Source: an uncultured Eubacteriales bacterium (GTDB taxonomy: Bacteria; Bacillota; Clostridia; Oscillospirales; Acutalibacteraceae). Taken from it: 64,000 nt of DNA. Location: the NCBI GenBank assembly GCA_934630515.1, contig CAKTVV010000009.1, positions 1 to 64,000 on the forward strand. Reading direction: 5' to 3'. Shown here one piece after another: positions 52,964 through 63,000 of this stretch (position 1 is the first letter of the stretch; each line of letters opens with the position of its first letter). Below the pieces are notes generated by a model. The model saw nothing but the letters and a program-made list of their open reading frames with translations, was not told where the DNA came from and searched no databases. The position numbers and the translations under genes were made by a program.

Positions 52964-52976
52964 CCGCCATACCTCC

Positions 52977-53597
52977 CTATAGCTTCAATCGCAATTCCCA
53001 GATCAGCTCTTTCGCAAAATACACGACCTGTGCAATCAGCGAAAACAGCAGCAGCGCCACACCCCATATGATCAGCATGGCAATCAGCGCAACCACCGTC
53101 ACCGCAAAGGTCTTGGCAAAGGAATAATCGTTCAGTCTTTGCAGCGACAGAAACAGCAGCACCGCCGTCCATGCGTATATCATAAAGGTGAACCCGCTCA
53201 GCAGATCCCCGTCGGACACGGTCATCACGTTGGACAAGAGCCCCAGCAGCGGCTTGCACACGAGAATGGGAACCACCGAATACGCGGAGGCGGTCAACAG
53301 CTCCGTGAAGGAGCATTCCCCCACGATGATCGCCGTCACCGCATAGGAGGAGACCACCCATGTCAGCAGCGGTATGACCGCCAGCGCCAGATCCAGCAGC
53401 AGGTTGGCCTGCGTGACCGATTTGGTTCCCAGCGAATAATTCACATAGAAATAATAGGTGTAGTTGACCAAAGCCAGCAACAACAGCAGCACGACCACCC
53501 GGGACAGCCGGAACTGCGACCGGGTGCGTTTGATGATGTCCAGCGCATCGCACGGATGGAACAGCATCAGTATGGACATTTGCAGTGTATTCAGCAT
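52977..53597 (-). CDS. Yip1-family membrane protein
   Basis: About 206 residues. It matches the Yip1/DUF1282 layout: an N-terminal cytoplasmic part (LFHPCDALDIIKRTR) and five helices (VVVLLLLLALVNYTYYFYVNY, LLLDLALAVIPLLTWVVSSYAV, ELLTASAYSVVPILVCKPLLGLL, FTFMIYAWTAVLLFLS, TVVALIAMLIIWGVALLLF). The start at 53597 (MLNTLQ) is preferred because GGGTGAGGTG precedes it. Bacterial Yip1 proteins have no settled role; here it lies between the NHL-TPR protein and the DUF5696 protein, which suggests a membrane partner of the locus. Confidence 0.85.
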   Translation of the reverse strand: MLNTLQMSILMLFHPCDALDIIKRTRSQFRLSRVVVLLLLLALVNYTYYFYVNYSLGTKSVTQANLLLDLALAVIPLLTWVVSSYAVTAIIVGECSFTELLTASAYSVVPILVCKPLLGLLSNVMTVSDGDLLSGFTFMIYAWTAVLLFLSLQRLNDYSFAKTFAVTVVALIAMLIIWGVALLLFSLIAQVVYFAKELIWELRLKL

Positions 53598-53617
53598 AGC
53601 GAGCACCTCACCCTTTC

Positions 53618-55048
53618 TCAATCGTTCAAATGGTAGAAGCGCCGCACCAAGGCATCCGCATACTTACGCACCCTGTACACGATCACCACTGCAGCCGTCA
53701 CCACAAAAGCCACTGCCAAAACGATCCATCCAAAATGCTGCTTGACAAACTGTTTTTGCCGGAGCTTCTGCACCCGTCCGAAGGACTCACGGTTATCCGC
53801 AAGTCTGTATGCCTCGGCGGCCTCATCCATCCGCCCCAGCTTGTATAAACAATCCGCCATGCCGTTATTCAGCACCGAATAGTTCGGATCGGTCAGCTTG
53901 GCACGAGCATACAGCTCATAGGCCTCCTCATAATCGCCCTGATCGTAGGCTGCCTGCGCCGCATACACGGCTGATACGAATGCCGTTCTCTTGAAGCGCT
54001 GTACGGTATTCGTCACGGTATCGGACACATAGATGGAGCCCTTGCTGTCACATGCCAGGGCGACCGGTCCCTGAAAAAAGCCTGCGACCTCCCCCTCGCC
54101 GCCAAACACATTCAGCAGTGTGCCATCCTGAGAGAACTGGTAGATGCGCTTACATTTTTCCTCCAACACGCTGATGATCCCGTCATCCGATACAGCGATA
54201 CTGCGAAAGCCGGGGGTCGTCAGCTTCCATCCGCCCTGATAGACCATCTCCCCGTAGAATTTCTCCGGAAACAGATTGTCGCCTGCCATATTGACCTTCC
54301 GGATTTGGGAGGTCTCACTGCCCACCACGGCATAGATGACCCCGCTGCGATCCATCGTGAAGTTGACATACGGGTTCGGCTGCTCCGTCACCAGCAGCTT
54401 TTTCTGCTTTTCCGAAGCAAATCGGCGGATGATCGCCTTCAGAATACTTGCCGGCACCTTCGTGGAACCGACGAATCCCTTAAATTCTCCCTCCTGATCA
54501 AGCTGCATGAAGCTCTGTCCCTTCAGAACATACAGGTACCCCTGCACACCCAAGGACACATTGGTGGGGGTGAACGTCATATTCTCATCCAACAGCTCCG
54601 ATTCCGGGCGGCGGTATTCACGCAGAATACGGTCGTCCGAATCCACGACCACGATCCGTTCGTTGTCGGTATCCGCAATGTATATCTCCCCTGTTTCCGT
54701 ATCGCAGAAAACACCGGAGGGATTTTTCAAGGTATTTCCCGCCGTATACTCCCGGAGGAATTGCATTTCGGGGTCAAAAACCACGATCCGGTTATTGCCT
54801 GCATCCGCCACATACAGCCGGTCGGCAGCATCCACATACAGATTCTGCGGCGCATTCAGATACGAGCCCTCATACACCCGCTCGATACGCTTTTCGGGAA
54901 CATAGCACTTGGGCAGGGGGACCTTTCCCCGGTCATCCACCACATAATCGGTCTGCCCGATGGCTGCCGCCGCCGAAAAGGACAGGGAAACCGCCAGCAG
55001 CAATGCGCAGATTCCAACGAAAGCACGGCGCTTTATTCGTTTATCCAT
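53618..55048 (-). CDS. NHL-repeat and TPR protein anchored by a C-terminal helix
   Basis: A protein of 476 residues. A signal peptide (to about residue 29) is followed by an NHL beta-propeller, with repeats such as LNAPQNLYVDAADRLYVADAGNNRIVVFDP and DTETGEIYIADTDNERIVVVD, from about residue 60 to 340. TPR-like helices follow (YDQGDYEEAYELYARAKLTDPNYS, LGRMDEAAEAYRLADN), then a membrane helix near 435-458 and a short basic tail. The propeller and TPRs would be outside the cell. The role is probably scaffolding or substrate sensing for the importers. AGGAGGAG precedes the ATG. Confidence 0.85.
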   Translation of the reverse strand: MDKRIKRRAFVGICALLLAVSLSFSAAAAIGQTDYVVDDRGKVPLPKCYVPEKRIERVYEGSYLNAPQNLYVDAADRLYVADAGNNRIVVFDPEMQFLREYTAGNTLKNPSGVFCDTETGEIYIADTDNERIVVVDSDDRILREYRRPESELLDENMTFTPTNVSLGVQGYLYVLKGQSFMQLDQEGEFKGFVGSTKVPASILKAIIRRFASEKQKKLLVTEQPNPYVNFTMDRSGVIYAVVGSETSQIRKVNMAGDNLFPEKFYGEMVYQGGWKLTTPGFRSIAVSDDGIISVLEEKCKRIYQFSQDGTLLNVFGGEGEVAGFFQGPVALACDSKGSIYVSDTVTNTVQRFKRTAFVSAVYAAQAAYDQGDYEEAYELYARAKLTDPNYSVLNNGMADCLYKLGRMDEAAEAYRLADNRESFGRVQKLRQKQFVKQHFGWIVLAVAFVVTAAVVIVYRVRKYADALVRRFYHLND

Positions 55049-55057
55049 CGGCTCCTC

Positions 55058-55939
55058 CTAATCCTTAAGTCCCGCAAAGGACATGGTGGTGACGATCTTC
55101 GCCTGCATCAGCACAAACACCACCGTCGAGGGGATCAGCATGAGCAGCGTCAATGCCGCCGACGCCCCCTGTGTTGTCAATGAGCCGCCAATGGTAGCGA
55201 TCGCAACGGGCAGGGTCTGCTTGCTGGCATCCGCTATGTAGATCGCCGGGCCGGCGGAATCAGACCATGCCGCCATAAACTGATACACGATGATGGTAGC
55301 CCACGCCGGCTTAGCGTACGGGAAGCCGATCTTCCACATGATCTGCCATTCGTTAGCGCCGTCCAGACGAGCCGCCTCAATATAGGAATCCGGCATACTC
55401 ACCAAAAACTGCCGCATAAGAAACACATAGGTGGCCGAGCCCATAGCGGGTAAGATCAGCGCCCAATAGGTATCCAGCAGCCCCAGCTTCTCAATGATGA
55501 CGAAATTCGCCACACCGGCAGCCGGGCCGCTCAGGGAAAGCGCAAAGATCAGCACGCCCGTCATTTTTTCTGCGCCTCTGGGCCGGGTCTTGGACATGGA
55601 AAACGCCGCCATAAAGGAAGAGGTGACCACGATCCCCACCATGAGCACGCAATAGAGAATGCTATTGTAGATATACCGGGACAGCGGGATCACCGTCTCC
55701 GAAAGCAGCTCCGACATCTGACTGAAGTTGGTCAGAGTAAAGCGCCGGGGCAGCCAACGGGGCGGGTATACAAACATTTCATCCAGAGGCTTAAAGGCAT
55801 TGAGTATCACATAGATGATCGGCAACAGCAAGAGAAAAAGATACGCCAACAAAAGAATACAGGAGCATACTCTCGAAAAGGCGACTTTTTTGATTCTCTT
55901 GTTGCCGATACGCAATATGTTTCCCTGCACTACACTCAT
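55058..55939 (-). CDS. Carbohydrate ABC transporter permease (MalG/LacG type), first pair
   Basis: About 293 residues with six helices and the cytoplasmic loop FLMRQFLVSMPDSYIEAARLDGANEWQIMWKIGFP near residue 185. The start at 55939 has AGGTGA upstream. It is separated by 9 bases from the NHL-TPR gene and 36 from its partner permease. The pair appears distinct from the second set at 48875-50699, so two importers are encoded rather than one duplicated gene. Confidence 0.92.
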   Translation of the reverse strand: MSVVQGNILRIGNKRIKKVAFSRVCSCILLLAYLFLLLLPIIYVILNAFKPLDEMFVYPPRWLPRRFTLTNFSQMSELLSETVIPLSRYIYNSILYCVLMVGIVVTSSFMAAFSMSKTRPRGAEKMTGVLIFALSLSGPAAGVANFVIIEKLGLLDTYWALILPAMGSATYVFLMRQFLVSMPDSYIEAARLDGANEWQIMWKIGFPYAKPAWATIIVYQFMAAWSDSAGPAIYIADASKQTLPVAIATIGGSLTTQGASAALTLLMLIPSTVVFVLMQAKIVTTMSFAGLKD

Positions 55940-55975
55940 ATCACGATCACCTGTTCTTCCTCCCAATACGGTCGG

Positions 55976-56893
55976 TCAATCTTTTGTCGCCAGCACCTTG
56001 CGCAGCACAAATCCTGTGGCAAAGGTCAGGGCAAACAATATCACGGATATGGCCGACGCATAACCGATCTCAAAACGTGTGAAGCCATAATCCCGCATAT
56101 GCAGCGCAATGGTGTGCGCCGCATAATCGGGACTGGGGAATCCTGCCACCTGAGCGGGAATATCGGCGATGGCAAAAGCAGCCACCGAAGAGGTGATGGC
56201 ACTGAACAGCAGCTGAGGCTTCATCTGGGGCATCGTCAGATAGATCAGCTCCTGAAAGCTGCTCCGGATCCCATCGATCCTGCCCGCCTCGTACATATCC
56301 GCCGGCAGCGCCTGAAACGCCGCCACAAAGGTGAGAAACGACATGCCGGAGCCCATCATAATTCCAATGAAGATTACCACTCCGAACAGAATACCGGTGT
56401 CGGTCGTCCATTGAATGGGTGCGCTGATCCATCCGAGACTGGTCAAAAGATAGTTGAGCACGCCATACCGGTCCCCGGAAAACACATAGAGCCATATCAC
56501 CGTCATGGCAGTGCCCGTCGTCATCTGCGGAATGTAAAACAGCACCACCAGCAGGTTGCGCAGACCTCTTTTGAAGGAATTGATGACCCATGCCAGAATG
56601 AAGTTTAGCAAAAACACGATCGGTGTCACGGTAAAGGCGTAGATGAGCGTGTTTTTGACCGCCTTGCCGAATTCTTCATCCTCCAGCAGCAGCGAGCGGA
56701 AATTGTCCAGCCCCACAAACACCGCCGGCTCATACAAATTGTAGGAAAACAGGCTCATACACAGGGAATAGATCACGGGGATGATCCCGAAAACGATCAG
56801 CGGAATGAGAAAAGGCGCCATAAACAGCCAGCCCCATACGTCCCTTGAGCGGAGCGGCCGCTTCTTCGCCAGCGGCGAGGATTGTTTATTCAT
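55976..56893 (-). CDS. Sugar ABC transporter permease (MalF/UgpA type), first pair
   Basis: A protein of 305 residues with six helices and the EAA-like loop DMYEAGRIDGIRSSFQELIYLTMPQMKPQLL. The start overlaps the solute-binding gene stop (ATGA). The opening WGWLFMAPFLIPLIVFGIIPVIYSLC is characteristic. Substrate unknown; the receptor fused to carbohydrate-binding modules at 56890-59778 would be its partner. Confidence 0.93.
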   Translation of the reverse strand: MNKQSSPLAKKRPLRSRDVWGWLFMAPFLIPLIVFGIIPVIYSLCMSLFSYNLYEPAVFVGLDNFRSLLLEDEEFGKAVKNTLIYAFTVTPIVFLLNFILAWVINSFKRGLRNLLVVLFYIPQMTTGTAMTVIWLYVFSGDRYGVLNYLLTSLGWISAPIQWTTDTGILFGVVIFIGIMMGSGMSFLTFVAAFQALPADMYEAGRIDGIRSSFQELIYLTMPQMKPQLLFSAITSSVAAFAIADIPAQVAGFPSPDYAAHTIALHMRDYGFTRFEIGYASAISVILFALTFATGFVLRKVLATKD

Positions 56894-59778
56894 GATCTGC
56901 TCTTTCGCCTCCGCTCCAGTTCGGTGTTGATGCTTTCCTGCGCATATTCCAGCGCCTCTCTCTCGGACATATTCCGGGAGATCACCACGTTGTTAAAGGC
57001 ATAGCTGATATACCGGGAGGTGTAATAATCTCCCAAGACCGGGTTATACGCCTTCGCCTGCTGCATGGATTGCAGAAATACCTGCAGATGCCGGCTGTCC
57101 CAATCCAGTGCGGAAAACGCCTCCACATTGGCGGACAGCAGCCGGGCGGACATATCCAGCTTCGCCTCCCGGATCTCCGAAAACTCCAATTGCACGCCGG
57201 TGGACATATACCACTTCAGGAATTGCCACGCCTCCTCCGGATTGGCTGCATCCGCCATGATCATCGCCGACGAGGCGGTCAGACCGCCGATGGAGTGATC
57301 CACACGGCCATCCTCCCGCCGCAGACCGGGCATCACAGCAATATCCCATCTTCCTGCCAGCTCCGGTGCGGCGTAGACAAACTGAATGTAATTCGCAATA
57401 CTGCCAAAGCCGATGGGGGTCTCCCCCGAGCGGAAACGGTTGAAGAAATTGGCCGTTTTCGGCACGCCGTACATGGTATAAAAGTCGCAATGCATCTTAA
57501 ATGCCTGCCAGGAGAGCCGACTGGCCACCTGACTTTCGGTCATATCCTCGTTATACAGCTCCCCACCGTGCTGAAACAGCAGGATCTCATATCCGGGGCT
57601 GGAGGACAGGGTCATGGAATTCTCCGCCAGCCGGGGGATCACCGTTTTGATCATCTCATCCCACGTCTCCGGAGGGGAGAACTGCAGCTTCTTAAAAATG
57701 TCGGTACGGTAAAACAGCATGGGAATATCCAGCGTCAGGGGCAGCCCGTATACACCGCCACGGTAGGTCAGGGGCGTAAAGCAGACCGCCGGATATTGCG
57801 CAGCCACCGGATCAAAATCCTCAAACTGCGTCAGATCATAGCACTGGCTGCGCATCATATAATCCTGAATGGACGCCGCCTCCAGCACCGCATCCGGTGC
57901 GGTCTTACTGAGGATCGCCAGCAGCATGGCGTTGATGCCGGTAGACATCTGCGACGACGGCGTCAACCGGAAGCGCACCTGTATGTTATATTTGGCAGCG
58001 AAATCCGCCTCGATCAGCTCTTGAATTTCCGTCGCCCAGATCTGAGTACCCCCATACCAAACGTCGATCGTTTTCTGCTCCTCGCTATACACGCCGGAGC
58101 CGATGACGGAGCTGTAATCGTTCGTAAAGGTGGTGAAAAAGCGTGCCACAGCCGCCCAGACCTTTTGAAAAGCCGAGACCGTTTCGGCTGTGTATTCCAG
58201 ACCTGCCGGAACGATCACCAGCTTGTCGATCGACAGTGTGCCGGCGGGCAGCTGTGTTATCCAGTTGCCGTACTGGGTGATCATCGTATTGAACTGCTCC
58301 AGATTGGCCGGGATCTCAAATGCGTCCCGCATCAGAATCTCATAATCGTCCAGCGTATTCTGCATCTCGCTGTAGGTCAGCGCCTTATCGCTGCGGCAAA
58401 CCGACCGTATCTGCTGAGCCGAGGTCTGCAAATTTTCATGCAGCTGCTGCAGCGTATCCATGAGATGAGGGAGCTTTACATCCAGCTGATAATCGTAGTT
58501 CACATCCGGGTCGCTGGTGGTGATCAGCGTAATATCCAGATACAGCTCCGACAGCACATCCATATCCGCATCCAGACGGCGGATAACAGAGGTCATATCC
58601 CCGGCGACGACCTCCATGGAGATCGTGTGCTTACCACGATCGAAATAAAACCGATACGGTTCACCGGCGTCATCCCGGAGATATTCCGTACGCCATTTGG
58701 TATCCGGCTGAAAGCGGTAAGCAGCCATTTCAGCAAACGGCACTTTTCCGTCGATCCGAATCGTCCGGTAGACCGGCAGCCCATAGTTATAGTAGCTGTA
58801 CAGATTTCCCCCGATGGTGTACAGTCCGTCGTCGGGCACCTCAAACTCCCAGCAGATCGTCTGCCGGCTGCTTTTCCAGGCACTGCCGCCTGCCACATTG
58901 ATCTTGTCATGGCGCAGGTCGGAGGGGGTGCAGCTTAGGTCGGCAGAGCTGTCCAGCCGCAGAGAGGCGGCGGAGCGATATACGGAAGCCTCCCCTTCCA
59001 CAAGGATCGGCTCCCCTGCTCCGGCGGAATATCCCGCTGCTGCCGCCGCATAGTCCGGCAGCGTCTCCGGGGCTGTAAGCCGTATCCCGCCAATGGCGAT
59101 GGGCTGATTGCCCTTGGTTTTCAGCGTGATGGTATGCTCGCCCTGCGACAGATACAGCTTCATCGGCTCTGCATAATACCCATTAGGATCCGCCAGCCGT
59201 ACCGTTTGCCACGCATAGACCTGCTTCATCTTCGGTGCGGATTCGTTGCCGTTGATATCCACCCGCACCTCTCCGTCATCCACAAATCGACGCATAAAAT
59301 GGATATTGCTCTGCTCAACGCACAAAAGCGCTCCATCGACCTGCAGCTCCCGCTGAATATCCGCCGATTTGTCGTTATAGGCATAATAGTCCGTTTCGAT
59401 GCAGTACAGAGCGTTTTCCGGCACATCGATCCGCCATTCCAGAGCGGCAATCTCCCCATCCCATTGGATTGCCCGCACCCCGTCATAGTCGGCATAGGAC
59501 ACTGCGCCGCCATCGGAATGCGCCTCCTGTATCGGCAGCTCCACCGCCGCACCGGTATAGTCCTCATAGCCCGCCGCCTCATAGGCAGACAACAGATCCC
59601 AGTAGTGAATATCCATCGGATCCGGCTCTGACGACGTCTGAAGCGCACCGACGTCTGCGGCGGAATCCCCCTCCGACACCGGAGCTCCCCCGGCAGCCAT
59701 ACTGTAGACAGGCAGACAGCAGACTGTCATAACCAGAACCAACAGTATGGAAAAAATACATCGGAATGTCTGTTTCAT
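56890..59778 (-). CDS. Solute-binding protein fused to two carbohydrate-binding-like modules
   Basis: About 962 residues, far longer than an ordinary sugar receptor (400-600). The signal peptide (CIFSILLVLVMTVCCLPVYSMAAG) has no proper lipobox, so it is probably cut as a normal secretory signal. Two beta-sandwich-like modules follow (about residues 75-235, DGEIAALEWRIDVPENALYCI; and 255-420, QTICWEFEVPDDGLYTIGGNL), then a helical linker and an extracellular solute-binding domain from about 560 (VWYGGTQIWATEIQELIEADFAAKY). The start at 59778 (MKQTFRC) is favoured; the frame upstream has no ribosome site. It is presumed to deliver substrate to the permeases at 55058-56893. Confidence 0.82.
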   Translation of the reverse strand: MKQTFRCIFSILLVLVMTVCCLPVYSMAAGGAPVSEGDSAADVGALQTSSEPDPMDIHYWDLLSAYEAAGYEDYTGAAVELPIQEAHSDGGAVSYADYDGVRAIQWDGEIAALEWRIDVPENALYCIETDYYAYNDKSADIQRELQVDGALLCVEQSNIHFMRRFVDDGEVRVDINGNESAPKMKQVYAWQTVRLADPNGYYAEPMKLYLSQGEHTITLKTKGNQPIAIGGIRLTAPETLPDYAAAAAGYSAGAGEPILVEGEASVYRSAASLRLDSSADLSCTPSDLRHDKINVAGGSAWKSSRQTICWEFEVPDDGLYTIGGNLYSYYNYGLPVYRTIRIDGKVPFAEMAAYRFQPDTKWRTEYLRDDAGEPYRFYFDRGKHTISMEVVAGDMTSVIRRLDADMDVLSELYLDITLITTSDPDVNYDYQLDVKLPHLMDTLQQLHENLQTSAQQIRSVCRSDKALTYSEMQNTLDDYEILMRDAFEIPANLEQFNTMITQYGNWITQLPAGTLSIDKLVIVPAGLEYTAETVSAFQKVWAAVARFFTTFTNDYSSVIGSGVYSEEQKTIDVWYGGTQIWATEIQELIEADFAAKYNIQVRFRLTPSSQMSTGINAMLLAILSKTAPDAVLEAASIQDYMMRSQCYDLTQFEDFDPVAAQYPAVCFTPLTYRGGVYGLPLTLDIPMLFYRTDIFKKLQFSPPETWDEMIKTVIPRLAENSMTLSSSPGYEILLFQHGGELYNEDMTESQVASRLSWQAFKMHCDFYTMYGVPKTANFFNRFRSGETPIGFGSIANYIQFVYAAPELAGRWDIAVMPGLRREDGRVDHSIGGLTASSAMIMADAANPEEAWQFLKWYMSTGVQLEFSEIREAKLDMSARLLSANVEAFSALDWDSRHLQVFLQSMQQAKAYNPVLGDYYTSRYISYAFNNVVISRNMSEREALEYAQESINTELERRRKSRS

Positions 59779-59915
59779 GTGAATACCCCAATCCGTAATG
59801 TGTACAGCCGAAACGAAAGTCCTGCGCACCAACCGGAAAAGCCGCACGATGCGTTCGGCTCCCGGGTGATCGTACGCTTTTCCGGTGACGGTTTTTAAGC
59901 GATGAGTACCGCACC

Positions 59916-59991
59916 GCCTGTGCGGCGGCCGCACAGGCATCCGGAGGAAACAGGACGAGCGTCGGCGTTTTCCTCTGCCGTACCGGTACGG
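59916..59991. promoter_or_regulatory. Hairpin and palindrome between the repeat protein and receptor genes
   Basis: gcctgtgcgg (59916-59925) pairs perfectly with ccgcacaggc (59929-59938) over a 3-base loop without a T run. A separate 14-base palindrome ccgtaccggtacgg lies at 59978-59991. They sit in a 236-base gap inside an otherwise tightly packed operon and could form a processing site, attenuator or operator. No promoter boxes are obvious. Confidence 0.45.
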
Positions 59992-60014
59992 TCCGCCGAT
60001 CCGCTCGGCGCTGC

Positions 60015-63000
60015 TTATTCCTGTTCCTGTTCTTTTTCCTTCTTCTTAAAGGGAACAAAAGCGATCACCAGAACCACCGCCAAGCCTACAGCCGCCACGG
60101 CAACGATAACGATCCACCAATCCATGACATAGCGAATGATCGGATCCTGCTTGATCTTCACCCGGCCGACCCGCACCCGCTGGGTCTTTTTCCCGTCGGT
60201 ATCGTCCAAGCCGGTGTCCCCGTCGTCGTTGTCGTCCAAATCTGCCGTTGTACCGGGATACGGTTGCCGGTTCCCCGAATCCCGATCGCCGTCGTCGCCG
60301 GCTCCGTCATCCGGATCAAAGTCATCGTTCCACCAATCATCGGTGTTGATCACCGTGTTTTCGCTAAACACACCGGTGAGGCTCTCGACTGTCAAGCCGT
60401 TCATGGAGAATACGGTGGCATACAGCCCCTTGGAGCCGTTGCTCATCATCAGATAGGTCTCATAGGACATTCCGTCTGCAAAGACCGCCTTGCCGTCGAT
60501 CGCCAGCGTATACCGCTCCTCCCCGTTTTTGTCCGTTATCTTCACGAGGCTGTAGGTATGCGTTCCGGTCAGATCCCCGGTCCAGCCGGCATACAAGCCA
60601 TCCGAGGACCGCACGGTGTAGGTTCCGTCTGCCGCTTTTGTGAAGGTATAGCTGACCCCATACTCATCCGCCACGATAGCCGGCACATCCAGCAGGATCC
60701 CGTCGGACTTCATGGACAGGGCAATGCCGAAGTGCGGCACCTCCGCCGAATTCCGGATGGTCATAGTCATGCCCTTTTCCATATCCACCAGCTTCTTGGT
60801 GCGGAGGCCGGACAGCGCTCCCAATTGCAGCGCATAGGTACCCTCCGAGAGCTTTGTCACTTCTCCGGCGGTAGCGGTGATCCAATCGCCCTTATCCTCC
60901 GTTTTACCCGGAGTCAGGGTATGTACATCCCGGATGGTTGCTCCGTTCTGCGAGGTGAACAGGACGTGCGCCCCGCTAAAGGTATCCGTCACCTTATCGT
61001 AGCCGTTGATTTTCTTGAATATTCCCTGACTCATGGTGAATTCCTTGCAGATCTCCATGCCGTCCAGGAAGAATTTATAGACCGGCACGCCCGTCTTGCT
61101 GTCCGGCACCAGCTTGGCGGTCAGGAAATGCCGCCCCACCAGATTATAGTTTTCCAGATAGCTGATATAACGATCGCCGGCGCCGAGCTTGATGGAGGTG
61201 AGCATTCGCCCCTCTCCCCACTGCTCCAGACGGATCATCGGCTGATAGTTGTTGATCGTATTGCCCGGCACCTCCATATACATGCCGTTGAAGGTGTTGG
61301 CAAAGCGGAGCATGATCCATCCGGATGCATTCGTCACCTCAAAGGACAGGCCCGCCGTCAGATCGGACCGCCACCGGGAGACACCCCGTTCATAGGAGGT
61401 GCCGATAAACTCCAGATCGTAGTGGTCCTCCGTCGGCTCGCTGTAACTGAACGAGGCAGAACCTTCAAAGGCCGCAGCCGCGCAGATCCGGGAAATGCTT
61501 ATCGCCTTTTCCGTCGACAGGCTGAATACGGCGCCGCTGGAGGTACCCGTAACGGCATCATACCCATTCAGCGTCCGGAACTGCTCCTGCGTCAAATAAT
61601 AGCCGTTGCGGATCGCATAGTCATCCACGCAGAGCACATAGACCTCCCCCGCTCCGTCAACGGTCATGCGCCGAAAGGCAAATGTATGCTCCTCGGCGAT
61701 CTTGCCCGGAATGGACACATAGCTGTCCGCCGCCTTTCCGTCGCCAACGGATACACACAGACGTCCGTCCGTCTGCTTCAGCCGGATGACCGGCTGCACG
61801 CCCGCATCCGCCGTTCCACCCAGCATACTCCATACGGAATCCGCCAGCCGAATGGTGAACACGCCCTCCAGACTATCCAAGGTCAAAGCCAAGCCCTCGG
61901 AAAGCTCCAGACTATAGGTAGAGGAGACCGACTGCCGGTCATGCAGGGACACGGCGTATTTTCCATCCGTCAGAGTATAGAACACGCCGTCCTCGCTGAC
62001 AAACGCTTCGTCCGCATGGGCGAATGCGGAGATCTGCGCCCCGGCAGACGCCCCAAAGCGGATATAGGTTCCATCAAAACGAACCGTCGCCTGATTATAG
62101 ACTGCCAGCCTTTTGAAATCGTCCTCCGCTATGACAAAGCCCCCGGTGAACTCCTTGCCATCGATCGTCATATGGTAGGTAGTCACGCCCATAGAGGTCA
62201 CGGGGACTGCCTGAACGATATGGGTTCCCGCAAACGGCGTGCCGATATCCGTAGCCGCTGTTTCGTCCGTTCCGTCCCACACGGCCGCATACAACCGACC
62301 GTTTTTCTGCCGCAGACGAATCGTTTTGGCGTAAGCTGCCGCCTCGTCACGGTAATCGCTCGCAAATTCCAGCTCCGCATATCCGTCGCCGTTGTCCGTC
62401 AGCGCACGCAGAGACAGCAGAAAGCCACGAGTCAGATCGGTCGCCCAGGTAGCGGTAGCCGCAGCCTTCCCCTCGAAGAGCATATCATACAGGATGGCAT
62501 CCTTGCGCAGAGTAAAGCCGGATGTGGTGCGGACAAAGGACTCCGGTGCCACGACCCGGCTGATCCCCTGAACCGTAAATTCGCTGTCCGCCCCAAAGCA
62601 GACAAAGGCACCGTTGAACACATCGACGGTCTCATTGCGATTGTTCAATTGCCGGAAACGATAGGCGGGAATCAGCGCCGCATCGCCCTGTATCGCAACC
62701 TCATCTATGTATGCACGGTAGCCGCCCCGCTCCACATCGTAGCGGAAGGACAATACATGCGCCTCATTCACGGACAATCCGGTCTCCGTCAGCTCGCCGC
62801 CGCCGATCTGCACGGCAAGACGTCCCCGCTGATTGGTGAAGCGCAGCAGGCAGGTGGATCCGCTGCCGCCGTTCGGCTCCATATCCATCCGCCAATAGCT
62901 GCCCGAAAGCCCCACCGTCACAGAATCACAGCCGGTCTTCGGCCAGGCGGACAGATCGAAGGTGAAGCCCTCGGTCAATTTCACGGTAAAGGTGGATTTT

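Noticed and set aside
57070..58938. Long plus-strand frame opposite the receptor fusion gene
   Set aside because: Antisense shadow; the minus-strand protein has clear domain structure.
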